Part shown: one piece after another, positions 8,425-16,077 of the stretch
How the letters are laid out: every line of letters begins with the position of its first letter
How positions within the stretch are numbered: the first letter of the stretch is position 1
Assembly (NCBI GenBank): GCA_013361685.1
Contig: JABFXP010000213.1
Span: 1 to 41,231 of the forward strand
Length of the DNA: 41,231 nt
Origin: Catenulispora sp.
GTDB taxonomy: Bacteria > Actinomycetota > Actinomycetes > Streptomycetales > Catenulisporaceae
Direction: 5' to 3'
Program-made: the position numbers and the translations under genes
Notes under the pieces: model-generated
What the model saw: the letters and a program-made list of their open reading frames with translations, nothing else
Told to the model about the DNA's origin: nothing
The model's database searches: none

Positions 8425-9657
8425 TTAAGTAGTCAGGTCTGCGACAACGTTCGCAGCCGGCGAATCTCCCTCGGTGAGGGTGGTGGGGTGACCATGCGGT
8501 GCGGCTCGGTGAGGAAGGCCGAACCTCGCTACGAGCCGAGTCGTGCGCAGGAGCGGTATCGCCGCCAGGAGCGTAGCCACGGCGAGAACGAGTCCGAAGG
8601 CTGGCGCACCGATGGAGTCAAGAATCCAGCCTGCAGGAGCTGGACCCAGCCCGGTGCCGACGGCGACTGCGCCACTGGCGGCTGCGACCCAGCGACCGCT
8701 GCGATCGGCGGATGCGGCGACGGCTAGCACCTGGACGAGAAGCGCCATGTAGCAGATCTGCCAGACGGTGACGGCGGTGATGAAGCCGTTTCCCGATGCG
8801 GTGCTGGCGACGGTCAGCTTCGCCATGGCCTCCACTGCGAAGAAGACGGCCACTGTCGGCAGGCGCCCGAATCTGCGTACCGCCCATGCGCTCAGGCCGA
8901 CACCCGCGAGCGAGGCGACGGATACGACCGACAGCACGACGGAAACCGTGTCCGCGGACAGGCCCGCGTGATTCTCGCCGAGGACTTCGCTGTACGACCA
9001 CGCACCTTGTTCGGTCGCGCCGAGCAGCACTAACGCGAGTACGAACAGCATCGGTGGCGGAGCTGTCGAGTGCTGCTCGGTTGTCCGCTCGGCTGCGTCC
9101 GGCATCGCGCGTACACACCACAGGGCGGGAAGACAAAGCGCGGCCAGCAGGGCGAAGGCGGCAGCACCGCCCCACGAGTCGTTAGCCATGGGTAGCGCGA
9201 TGATGAGCAGCGCGATCAGGATTGTGGCGCCCACGACGGCGACGGCTGAGGCTCGGTCGGTGTCTTCGGTGGCGGCGATCGCTGCCATGCCCGCGGCGTA
9301 GACGACCCCGAGCCCGGCGCCGGCGATGAGGTTGCTCAAGATCAGCGTGGTGAAGTTCGGCGCGATGCATGCGGTGATGAGGCCGGCGGCTGCCAGGAGG
9401 AGGCCGAGTCTGGCGAAGCGGATTCGCCCTGGCCGCGATGCCCATGGTGCCGCGGCGAGGGCTGCCAAGGCCGTGGCCAGAAGCTGTACGGTCGCGACGA
9501 TGCCCGAGCTGGTATCGGACAGGTGGAAGCGGCTGGCGATCCCGGGAAGCACGACCGGCATCACGTTCGACCCGACGTTGCCCAACGCCGCCGCGGTCAC
9601 CAGTGCGACACCGACGCCGGCGCCACCGATAGTGCCCTTCGGCACTGGCTGACTCAT
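8425..9657 (-). CDS. MFS transporter (drug-efflux-like, 12 membrane segments)
   Basis: 410 residues; ATG at 9657 with GGAAG six bases upstream. Alternating hydrophobic helices and short polar loops are consistent with twelve transmembrane segments. The first loop region carries PGIASRFHLSDTSSGIVATVQ. After helix 2 the loop ASRPGRIRFARLG corresponds in position to the MFS motif A loop. A central cytoplasmic loop around AERTTEQHSTAPP separates the two halves. Substrate cannot be read; the closest overall pattern is a DHA1/AraJ-type proton-coupled exporter. It points away from its upstream TetR neighbour in tandem orientation, with an inverted repeat at 9906-9953 in between. It is probably part of the same efflux response as the MMPL protein. 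Confidence 0.88.
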   Translation of the reverse strand: MSQPVPKGTIGGAGVGVALVTAAALGNVGSNVMPVVLPGIASRFHLSDTSSGIVATVQLLATALAALAAAPWASRPGRIRFARLGLLLAAAGLITACIAPNFTTLILSNLIAGAGLGVVYAAGMAAIAATEDTDRASAVAVVGATILIALLIIALPMANDSWGGAAAFALLAALCLPALWCVRAMPDAAERTTEQHSTAPPPMLFVLALVLLGATEQGAWSYSEVLGENHAGLSADTVSVVLSVVSVASLAGVGLSAWAVRRFGRLPTVAVFFAVEAMAKLTVASTASGNGFITAVTVWQICYMALLVQVLAVAASADRSGRWVAAASGAVAVGTGLGPAPAGWILDSIGAPAFGLVLAVATLLAAIPLLRTTRLVARFGLPHRAAPHGHPTTLTEGDSPAANVVADLTT

Positions 9658-9905
9658 CGATCGCTTCCAGCGGACAGAAGATCTGCCTGCTGTTCGTCGT
9701 TCGCTGCTGAGTGGCTGTGGGCTGACATCCGGGCTCTCTTTTCGCTGGCGTCGGACTTCGATCCGTCGTCAAGATCACGTCGCCCCGGTGCCCCCCGCTA
9801 CGTGCGACGGGGCCACAAGTAGACGTTGTCCTGACGCGCGACCCGATCACTGCGTCGGCTGATCCGGCAGCTCCTCTGCCTCTGACCGAACCCGGCACCC
9901 GTTTA

Positions 9906-9953
9906 TGTAACGAGTGCCGTACAACACATCCAATTAATATGACACTCGCTACA
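9906..9953. promoter_or_regulatory. Inverted repeat in the long MFS leader (possible operator)
   Basis: TGTAACGAGTG (9906-9916) is repeated in inverted form as CACTCGCTACA (9943-9953), 10 of 11 bases matching. The AT-rich spacer contains TTAATAT. This is the only AT-rich part of the 327 bp between the TetR stop and the MFS start. It is a likely promoter/operator for the minus-strand MFS gene, leaving a leader of about 250 nt. The bound protein is unknown. Confidence 0.5.
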
Positions 9954-9984
9954 CATCCGCAAGTGCGGACGGTAAACGACCAGG

Positions 9985-10638
9985 TCACGCCATCGTGGAG
10001 ATCTTCACCGGGCTGGGAGTGACGAGTTGCACAGGCGGACGAACCTGGCCCGCCGATGAATCGTCGCCCAGTCCGAGGGCGACGAGTAGGCGATCAAGGA
10101 CGGCGATTTGGCGAGGACGTGTCCATTCGGACGGGTGCTCGACCACCGACAGCACCACCCCGTTGACGAGCACGCGCAGTGCCTCCACCGTGGGTTCCAC
10201 GTCATTGGGGGGAATTAGTGCCGCCAGGTGATCGCGGAGCAGGCTTCTCATCTTGGCTTCGATCGCGTCGAAGAACTGCTGTAGCGGTAGTTCGGGGTCT
10301 CGGGCGCCGAGGAGCAGGATGCGAGCCAGTTCTTCGTCGCGACCGGCTTCATCCAGCGGAAGCATCCACTCCAGCAGGGCGCGCAGCTTCGCCGACGGGC
10401 GAAGGCCGGCCTGCTGCTCGGCCAAGTCGGTGTCGAAGTCATCGATGAGTTGCTTGGTGATGCCTTCCAGCAGCGATGCGCGGTTGGGGTAGTAGTGGGT
10501 GACGAGGGTGATTGAGCCACCCATTGCGCGGGCCAGCTCGCGGAACGTCAGGGCGCCGGGCCCACGGTCGGCGAGGAGCTTGATGGCAGCCGTCGTGACG
10601 TCTCGGCGGCGCTGAGCACGGTCGACATGGCGCGGCAT
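9985..10638 (-). CDS. TetR-family regulator (BetI-like), paralogue of the one at 36128-36742
   Basis: 217 residues from ATG 10638 (GGAAGG twelve bases upstream). Residues 8-55 form the TetR helix-turn-helix: AQRRRDVTTAAIKLLADRG, then LTFRELARAMGGSITLVTHYYPN. The rest is helical, with the look of a BetI-type ligand/dimer domain (ALRVLVNGVVLSVVEHPSEW). The second TetR protein in this window shares the MGGS-TL-THY-PNR recognition helix pattern and the ...SIVEHPE-W-like C-terminal block, so the two are probably paralogues with similar DNA targets. It is divergent from the MMPL gene, and operator TATAAC-N4-GTTCTA (10748-10763) lies in the shared promoter region, suggesting autoregulation and control of MMPL. 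Confidence 0.87.
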   Translation of the reverse strand: MPRHVDRAQRRRDVTTAAIKLLADRGPGALTFRELARAMGGSITLVTHYYPNRASLLEGITKQLIDDFDTDLAEQQAGLRPSAKLRALLEWMLPLDEAGRDEELARILLLGARDPELPLQQFFDAIEAKMRSLLRDHLAALIPPNDVEPTVEALRVLVNGVVLSVVEHPSEWTRPRQIAVLDRLLVALGLGDDSSAGQVRPPVQLVTPSPVKISTMA

Positions 10639-10747
10639 CGGTGCGAAATACCTTCCCTCGTTCAATGCGGATTGCGGCGCTGCGGCGCGTCCGGCAGGTG
10701 CGGGCGGTCTCGCCCCCCACCGGTACGGGACTGTCAGGCACCGGAAG

Positions 10748-10763
10748 TATAACGACTGTTCTA
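10748..10763 (+). promoter_or_regulatory. Operator A of the TATAAC-N4-GTTMTA family (TetR/MMPL)
   Basis: TATAACGACTGTTCTA lies between the divergent TetR and MMPL genes. It is a 16-bp dyad found in near-identical form at five other promoters in the window. TATAAC also resembles a -10 element for the MMPL direction, so a bound repressor would cover the promoter. Confidence 0.65.
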
Positions 10764-10871
10764 TAATAATCGCCATCAAGACGTGAGAGTGATGGCCGCG
10801 TCCGTCCCGTGCCTGCGTTGCGCGGTAGTCGGCTCGAGCGGCTAGCGCCAGTGATCGAACGGAGTGACTCG

Positions 10872-13055
10872 GTGGCCACTTTTCTGTACCGACTGGGTAC
10901 ATGGTGCTTCCGGAGGCGGAGAACAGTCGTGGCCGTCTGGCTGGCGCTGCTGGTAGCGATCGGAGCCGCGGCTGGCGCCTTCGCCGGCAAGACCAGCGAC
11001 CAGTTCACAGTGCCAGGTACAGAGGCACAGACCACTTTGGATCGGATCAAAACTGTCTTCCCTGATCAAGTACGTGGTTCTGCCCAAGTGGTGTTCGCCT
11101 CCGCCACACCGAACGGACTCGCAAGCGGGGCCGGTGAACAGGCCGTCAGCCAAGCAGTAGCCCGGATCGCTCAGGTGCCCGGTGTGTCATCGGTCCCCGA
11201 TCCCTACACCAGTGACGCGGTTTCCTCCGATGGGCAGGTCGCGATCGGCTTGGTCACCTTCAGCGGGACGGCCGCCGATGTCACCGACCAGCAGCGCGAC
11301 GCGATCAAGGCAGCGGCCGAGCCAGCTCGCGCGGCTGGCGTGACTGTGGCCCTCGGCGGTGATGCGTTCAGCGAGGTGGGCCAGATCGAGGGCGGTGAGT
11401 CCGTCGGTCTGTTGATTGCGGTCGTCGTGCTCGCCTTCACATTGGGATCGCTGGTCGCCGCCGGACTGCCGCTGTTGAGCGCTCTAATCGGGGTCGGTGT
11501 GGCGATGGCCGGGCTCTTGGCGCTCACCGGGTCCTTCGAGATCATTTCGACGGCCCCGGTTCTGGCCCTCATGGTCGGCTTGGCCGTCGGGATCGACTAT
11601 GCGCTGTTCCTTGTCTCCCGCCATCGTCGAAACCTGGCCGATGGTCTGGAACCGGGGGAAGCAACGGCCCGAGCCAACGCGACGGCAGGCAGCGCGGTGG
11701 TGTTCGCGGGCCTGACAGTCGTGGTCGCCCTGGCCGGGCTGGCGGTCGCCGGTGTGCCGTTCCTGACCGTCATGGGCCTGACGGCATCTGCCGCGGTGGC
11801 GCTGGCCGTGCTGGTGGCGGTCACTTTGGTGCCGGCTCTTCTCGGGTTCGCCGGCCGCGGCATCGACCGACTGCCGGTCTGGCGTCGCGCGATGCGATCG
11901 TCCGGGAAGGCGACGATGGGCGAGCGGTGGGCTCGCTTCGTGGTGCGTCGTCCGCTGACGGTTCTCTTGGCCGCGCTGGCCGCCATCCTTCCCATCGCGG
12001 CGCCGGTGGCCGATCTGAGCCTGGGACTGCCCGGGACGGGCAGCCAGGCCGTCGGGACCAGCGCACGCACTGCGGATGACCTGGTCAGCGCCCACTTCGG
12101 CCCAGGCTTCAGCGCTCCGCTCGTCGTGGCCGTCGACACGCAGCACGCCGCCGATCCGGACGCGGTGGCCCAAGCTGTCTCGGAGCGGCTTTCTCATGTG
12201 AAGGGAGTGAAAGCGCTGCTGCCGCCGACCGTGGACGCGGCCAGCGGATCAGCTCTGCTTACGGCCATCCCGACCAGCGGGCCGGATGACAGTGCCACCG
12301 CCCAAGTGGTATCAGACATACGCGCTGAACGCGCCTCAATCCAGGCTGTCACCAGTGCGACGATCGCCGTCACCGGGACCACGGCCGCGAACATCGACGT
12401 GTCCGCCAAGCTCGGCGCTGCTCTGCCGCCGTTCATCGCAGTGATCGTCGGCATCGCCCTAGTCCTGCTGGTCATCGCCTTCCGGTCGGTCCTAGTACCC
12501 CTCAAGGCTGCGGTCGGGTTCCTGCTGAGCATCTTCGCCTCGCTGGGTGCGGTCGTCGCGGTGTACCAGTGGGGCTGGCTGAACTGGCTGATCGACGTAC
12601 CGAAGGTCGGTCCCGTGGTGAGCTTCGTGCCGATCCTGCTGATCGCCGTGCTATTCGGCCTGGCCATGGACTACGAACTCTTCCTCGTCTCCGGAATGAA
12701 GGAGGCACACGCTCACGGCGACTCCCCACGAGAAGCAGTCGTCGACGGTGTGAAAAACGGCGCCCGAGTAGTGACCGCCGCTGCGCTGATCATGATCACG
12801 GTGTTCGGCAGCGCCGCGTTCGGCCACGATCCGATCATTCAGCCGATCGGCTTCGCCCTCGCGGTGGGCGTGCTCATCGATGCCTTCCTGATCCGGATGG
12901 CACTGATACCGGCTGTGATGGCGTTGTTTGGCCAGGCTGCCTGGTGGTTCCCGAAGACGCTGGAGAAAATGGTGCCGAACGTAGACATGGAAGGCCAACA
13001 GCTCTCCGTCAGCTTCGAACGGGATCGGGAGCGAAAGGTAGGTCAGCCGGCCTAG
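10872..13055 (+). CDS. MMPL-family (RND-like) transporter
   Basis: 727 residues from GTG 10872, with GGAG seven bases upstream. An upstream in-frame ATG at 10809 would add 21 residues that do not look like protein. The structure is the MMPL duplication. Each half has one helix, a large external domain (residues about 45-170 and 375-530), and a block of five helices. The first helix follows YRLGTWCFRRRRTVVAVW. Conserved helix stretches include GLAVGIDYALFLVSRHR in the first half and LFGLAMDYELFLVSGMKE in the second, carrying the Asp-Tyr pair that relays protons. Such proteins export lipids, siderophores or drugs. The divergent TetR gene and operator A suggest induction by the exported compound or a related one. 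Confidence 0.92.
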   Translation: MATFLYRLGTWCFRRRRTVVAVWLALLVAIGAAAGAFAGKTSDQFTVPGTEAQTTLDRIKTVFPDQVRGSAQVVFASATPNGLASGAGEQAVSQAVARIAQVPGVSSVPDPYTSDAVSSDGQVAIGLVTFSGTAADVTDQQRDAIKAAAEPARAAGVTVALGGDAFSEVGQIEGGESVGLLIAVVVLAFTLGSLVAAGLPLLSALIGVGVAMAGLLALTGSFEIISTAPVLALMVGLAVGIDYALFLVSRHRRNLADGLEPGEATARANATAGSAVVFAGLTVVVALAGLAVAGVPFLTVMGLTASAAVALAVLVAVTLVPALLGFAGRGIDRLPVWRRAMRSSGKATMGERWARFVVRRPLTVLLAALAAILPIAAPVADLSLGLPGTGSQAVGTSARTADDLVSAHFGPGFSAPLVVAVDTQHAADPDAVAQAVSERLSHVKGVKALLPPTVDAASGSALLTAIPTSGPDDSATAQVVSDIRAERASIQAVTSATIAVTGTTAANIDVSAKLGAALPPFIAVIVGIALVLLVIAFRSVLVPLKAAVGFLLSIFASLGAVVAVYQWGWLNWLIDVPKVGPVVSFVPILLIAVLFGLAMDYELFLVSGMKEAHAHGDSPREAVVDGVKNGARVVTAAALIMITVFGSAAFGHDPIIQPIGFALAVGVLIDAFLIRMALIPAVMALFGQAAWWFPKTLEKMVPNVDMEGQQLSVSFERDRERKVGQPA

Positions 13056-13459
13056 GCACATGCGATGTGAAGGGCACCCCAGCGCCTCATCGATCCGCGA
13101 CCAGGCTGTGGTAGCCAGCGCGGCGCGACGCCGGCCACTCCGGCAACTCGCCACCACCGCGGGGCCAGTGACGGTGCACCGGCTCGCCTTGCGAGCCCGG
13201 GGTGCGAGAACCTGGATCCCAGCCGTCGCCCAACTGAACCTGCTGACTAGGCTGCACTTCCGGCACGCGGGCCAGACTCGCCTCGATCGACTTCACCTCG
13301 CAGGTCGTTCGCCGACGCTGCCCAGCCGCTGGTTCCAGGACCGTGGCGCCGGTTGCGCCAGATGACTGTCGCATGTACGGGCGCAGCCGAAACAGCCCTA
13401 AGATCCACATCAATCCACGGCTCGCCGAAACGGCGTCCTTTGAGCCCGACGACGAAAAC
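13056..13459. other. Gene-free stretch between MMPL and GH43 genes
   Basis: About 400 bases without a convincing gene. Minus-strand frames have some Arg/Pro-rich coding look but no motif. I see no clear terminator or dyad here. A promoter for the GH43 gene is expected near 13380-13450, but none can be assigned with confidence. Confidence 0.4.
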
Positions 13460-14956
13460 ATGGAACCAATGACCGAACCCATCATCCCCGGATTTCACCC
13501 GGACCCGTCTATCTGTCAGGTCGGCGAAGGCTTCTATCTCGCCAACTCCAGCTTCGAGTACCTTCCCGGCGTTCCGATCCACCGCAGCGACGATCTCCTG
13601 CGCTGGACGCTAATCGGCAACGCGCTCACCCGATCAGCACAGACGCCGCCAAACGATGGCGTGAAGCAAAGCGGGATCTACGCTCCGACCTTGCGGCACC
13701 ATGGCAGCCGCTTCTGGTTGGCGACGACGGATGTCACTCAGGTTATGCGTGGCCAGATGATCCTTGTGGCGGAGCGCGCGGAGGGGCCCTGGTCAGATCC
13801 CGTGTTTGTCGCAGGCGCGATCGGCATCGATCCGGACCTTGTCTGGGATGAGGATGGTGTCTGCCACTTGAGTTGGAAGTCGTTCCCGGATGACGCGATC
13901 ATGAGCGTTCCGATCGATCCGGTCAGCGGCACGATGCTAGAAAAGCCGCGGCTCCTGTGGTCCGGGACGGGGCTCGCCTACCCGGAGGGGCCGCACCTCT
14001 ATCGAGTCGGCGAGTGGTGGTACCTGCTCGTCGCTGAGGGAGGGACAGAGCGTGGGCATGCGATCTCAGTGGCCAGGTCGCGGTCGCTGTACGAGCCCTT
14101 CGATGCGGGACCGGCGAATCCAATCCTCTCCCATCGCAGCACCGACCATTCTGTGCAGAACACCGGGCATGGAGACCTGATCCGGCTTCCCGACGACTCG
14201 TGGGCGATGGTCTACCTCGGCGTTCGAGCACGCGGGGTCACGCCACACTTCCACGTCAACGGCCGTGAAACCTTCCTAGCCGGGATCGACTGGGTCGACG
14301 GCTGGCCCGTCGTCGACGTCGACCGTTTTCCGGTGAGCGCAGCCAACAACTCGTTCATCGACGACTTCGCGACCGCCCTTCATGCCCGATGGGTCTCGCC
14401 GGGCAACTATCCCAGCTCCCTGGCCCGCCTGACCCCTAGCGGCCTCGAACTGCGGTCTCAGCCCGGCCGCAAGTCGCCTGCAATGCTCCTAGCCCGCGCT
14501 GTGGATGTGAACTGGTCCGTTGACATCACCTTGAACGTCACCGAAGGAGTAGCGCGGTTGCTCCTCCGTATCGACGATGAACACTGGTACGGACTTGACA
14601 TCGGCGGCGGCGCGGTAGAAGCCGTCTTGGCAATCGGGCCCGCCGTCACGTCAGTCGGCCGCCGGGATCTCGACGGCCCGATGCATGTGACCGCGCGCAT
14701 CCGTGTGAGCTTGCCGTCCGGGGCTGATCCGCTCCACGGCGCGATGGCTCCCGATCTCATTGAGTTGGCGCTGGTCTCCTCGGACGGGGCAGTCGACTCG
14801 TTCGGCTGCTTCGACGGCCGATATCTCTCCACAGAGGTCGCAGGGGGGTTCACCGGACGCATGTGGGGCATCGAGGTGCTGCACGGCAGCATCATCGTCA
14901 AGCGTGTCGCCTATACGGGTTCCGCAAGCCCGGACACGGTAGGAATAGACATGTGA
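13460..14956 (+). CDS. Glycoside hydrolase family 43 (beta-xylosidase / arabinofuranosidase type)
   Basis: 498 residues from ATG 13460; ATG 13469 is an alternative with GGAACC upstream. No signal peptide, so cytoplasmic. The N-terminal 300 residues are the five-bladed propeller. The general base is D15 in PGFHPDPS, the pKa-modulating Asp is D124 in GIDPDLVWDEDG, and the general acid is E176 in LAYPEGPHLYR. From about residue 300 (NSFIDDFATALHARWVSPG) follows the lectin-like C2 domain found in XynB-type GH43 enzymes. Expected reaction: removal of xylosyl or arabinosyl units from the ends of imported oligosaccharides. Its stop overlaps the start of the LacI gene (ATGTGA), so the two are co-transcribed. 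Specificity between xylose and arabinose cannot be read; the nearby araB relic favours arabinose. Confidence 0.9.
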   Translation: MEPMTEPIIPGFHPDPSICQVGEGFYLANSSFEYLPGVPIHRSDDLLRWTLIGNALTRSAQTPPNDGVKQSGIYAPTLRHHGSRFWLATTDVTQVMRGQMILVAERAEGPWSDPVFVAGAIGIDPDLVWDEDGVCHLSWKSFPDDAIMSVPIDPVSGTMLEKPRLLWSGTGLAYPEGPHLYRVGEWWYLLVAEGGTERGHAISVARSRSLYEPFDAGPANPILSHRSTDHSVQNTGHGDLIRLPDDSWAMVYLGVRARGVTPHFHVNGRETFLAGIDWVDGWPVVDVDRFPVSAANNSFIDDFATALHARWVSPGNYPSSLARLTPSGLELRSQPGRKSPAMLLARAVDVNWSVDITLNVTEGVARLLLRIDDEHWYGLDIGGGAVEAVLAIGPAVTSVGRRDLDGPMHVTARIRVSLPSGADPLHGAMAPDLIELALVSSDGAVDSFGCFDGRYLSTEVAGGFTGRMWGIEVLHGSIIVKRVAYTGSASPDTVGIDM

Positions 14957-15957
14957 AGCCGCCAACGATCTACGACGTCGCCCGTCTCGCGGGCGTATCC
15001 CATCAGACTGTGACCCGGTACCTGCACGGATTTGAGGGGATACGTCCCAAGACGCGTGAACGTGTGGCTGCGGCGCTCGCCGAGCTCGGCTACCAGCCGA
15101 ACGCAGCCGCGAGACTGCTTCGCACCCGGCGCAACAACCGAATCGGGGTATTGGCCGATCTGATCAATCAAAGCGGACCGGCCCGTATCCTTAACGGCGC
15201 GACGGAACTCGCACGGCAGCACGGCTATGTCCTCGACATCGTGACGACCGACGGGTTCAGCGCCGAATCGGTCAGTGAGTCGTTGGCAGTGCTCACCGAA
15301 CACCAGGTCGCGGGGATTCTGGCGACGGCACAGACCAACGTAGTGCTCGATGCCTTGCGACGGAATGCCCCAAATGTTCCGATGGTCATCGACGTCCAAT
15401 CGGAACTCGGCTCCGAGCTCCCGTCGACCGGCGAGGCGGCCGGACGATGCGCAGCCGAGCACTTGTTCGATCTAGGGCATCGCCGAGTAGGCTATCTCTC
15501 AGGGCCTACGGGTTCACTCGCCGCGCAGGACCGCCTCAACGGCTTCAAGTGCCGAACGGACGAACTCGGCGGAGAGATCGTCTGGCAGCGGGCCGGCGAT
15601 TGGTCACCAGAGTCCGGTTATGCAGCGTGGTCCGGATTGAGCACAGACGAGCGCGAGGTCACGGCGGTCGCGGCTGCGAACGACAGCATGGCGATCGGCC
15701 TGATCTCCGTAGCCCGCGCAACCGGGTTGCGCGTGCCTGAGGACCTCAGCGTCGTGGGCACGGACGACCTCCCCGAAGCGCGTTACCTCCTGCCACCGCT
15801 GTCCACGGTCGTCATGGACTTCGAAGGCGAGGGCCGGGTCATCCTGGCGGCCCTGCTGGCACAGATCGAGGACGAACCCTTCAGTGAACCGATCCGCATG
15901 ACACCGCCCTACGTCGTGGCACGCGATTCAACTGCTGCTCCACGCGGCGCGAGCTGA
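14953..15957 (+). CDS. LacI-family regulator of the carbohydrate module
   Basis: 334 residues starting at GTG 14953, which overlaps the GH43 stop by four bases and has AGGA upstream. The N-terminal HTH is TIYDVARLAGVSHQTVTRYL (residues 5-24), followed by the hinge helix NAAARLLRTRR. The remaining 270 residues are the periplasmic-binding-type ligand and dimer domain, with VAAANDSMAIGLISVA and EDLSVVGTDDLPEARYLLPP near the end, as in the GalR/LacI family. It probably represses the GH42 gene and importer operon through the palindrome at 16026-16041. The inducer should be a sugar released from the imported oligosaccharide. Confidence 0.92.
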   Translation: MKPPTIYDVARLAGVSHQTVTRYLHGFEGIRPKTRERVAAALAELGYQPNAAARLLRTRRNNRIGVLADLINQSGPARILNGATELARQHGYVLDIVTTDGFSAESVSESLAVLTEHQVAGILATAQTNVVLDALRRNAPNVPMVIDVQSELGSELPSTGEAAGRCAAEHLFDLGHRRVGYLSGPTGSLAAQDRLNGFKCRTDELGGEIVWQRAGDWSPESGYAAWSGLSTDEREVTAVAAANDSMAIGLISVARATGLRVPEDLSVVGTDDLPEARYLLPPLSTVVMDFEGEGRVILAALLAQIEDEPFSEPIRMTPPYVVARDSTAAPRGAS

Positions 15958-16025
15958 GTAGTCCGTCAGGCAAACAGCACCTTGCGCGCAGACGCGCGCG
16001 ACTCTATCGTGAGCGCACCCCCAGA

Positions 16026-16041
16026 ATGTTGTCGACAACAT
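16026..16041. promoter_or_regulatory. LacI-type operator upstream of the GH42 operon
   Basis: ATGTTGTCGACAACAT is a perfect 16-bp palindrome with the central CG typical of LacI/GalR operators. It lies 37 bases before the GH42 start and 69 bases after the LacI stop. It is the obvious binding site for the LacI protein encoded just upstream, and would control the GH42-ABC-GH20 genes. Confidence 0.75.
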
Positions 16042-16077
16042 CGGGTGTTGCAGACGAACGATCATGATTGGCTTCAA

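Noticed and set aside
13087-13485. Minus-strand frame of 132 codons between MMPL and GH43
   Set aside because: Overlaps the start of GH43, lacks a ribosome site and known motifs; probably chance.
15984-15999. GCGCGC-AGAC-GCGCGC hairpin after the first LacI gene
   Set aside because: Short, without U-tract, and close to the GH42 operator; too weak to call a terminator.
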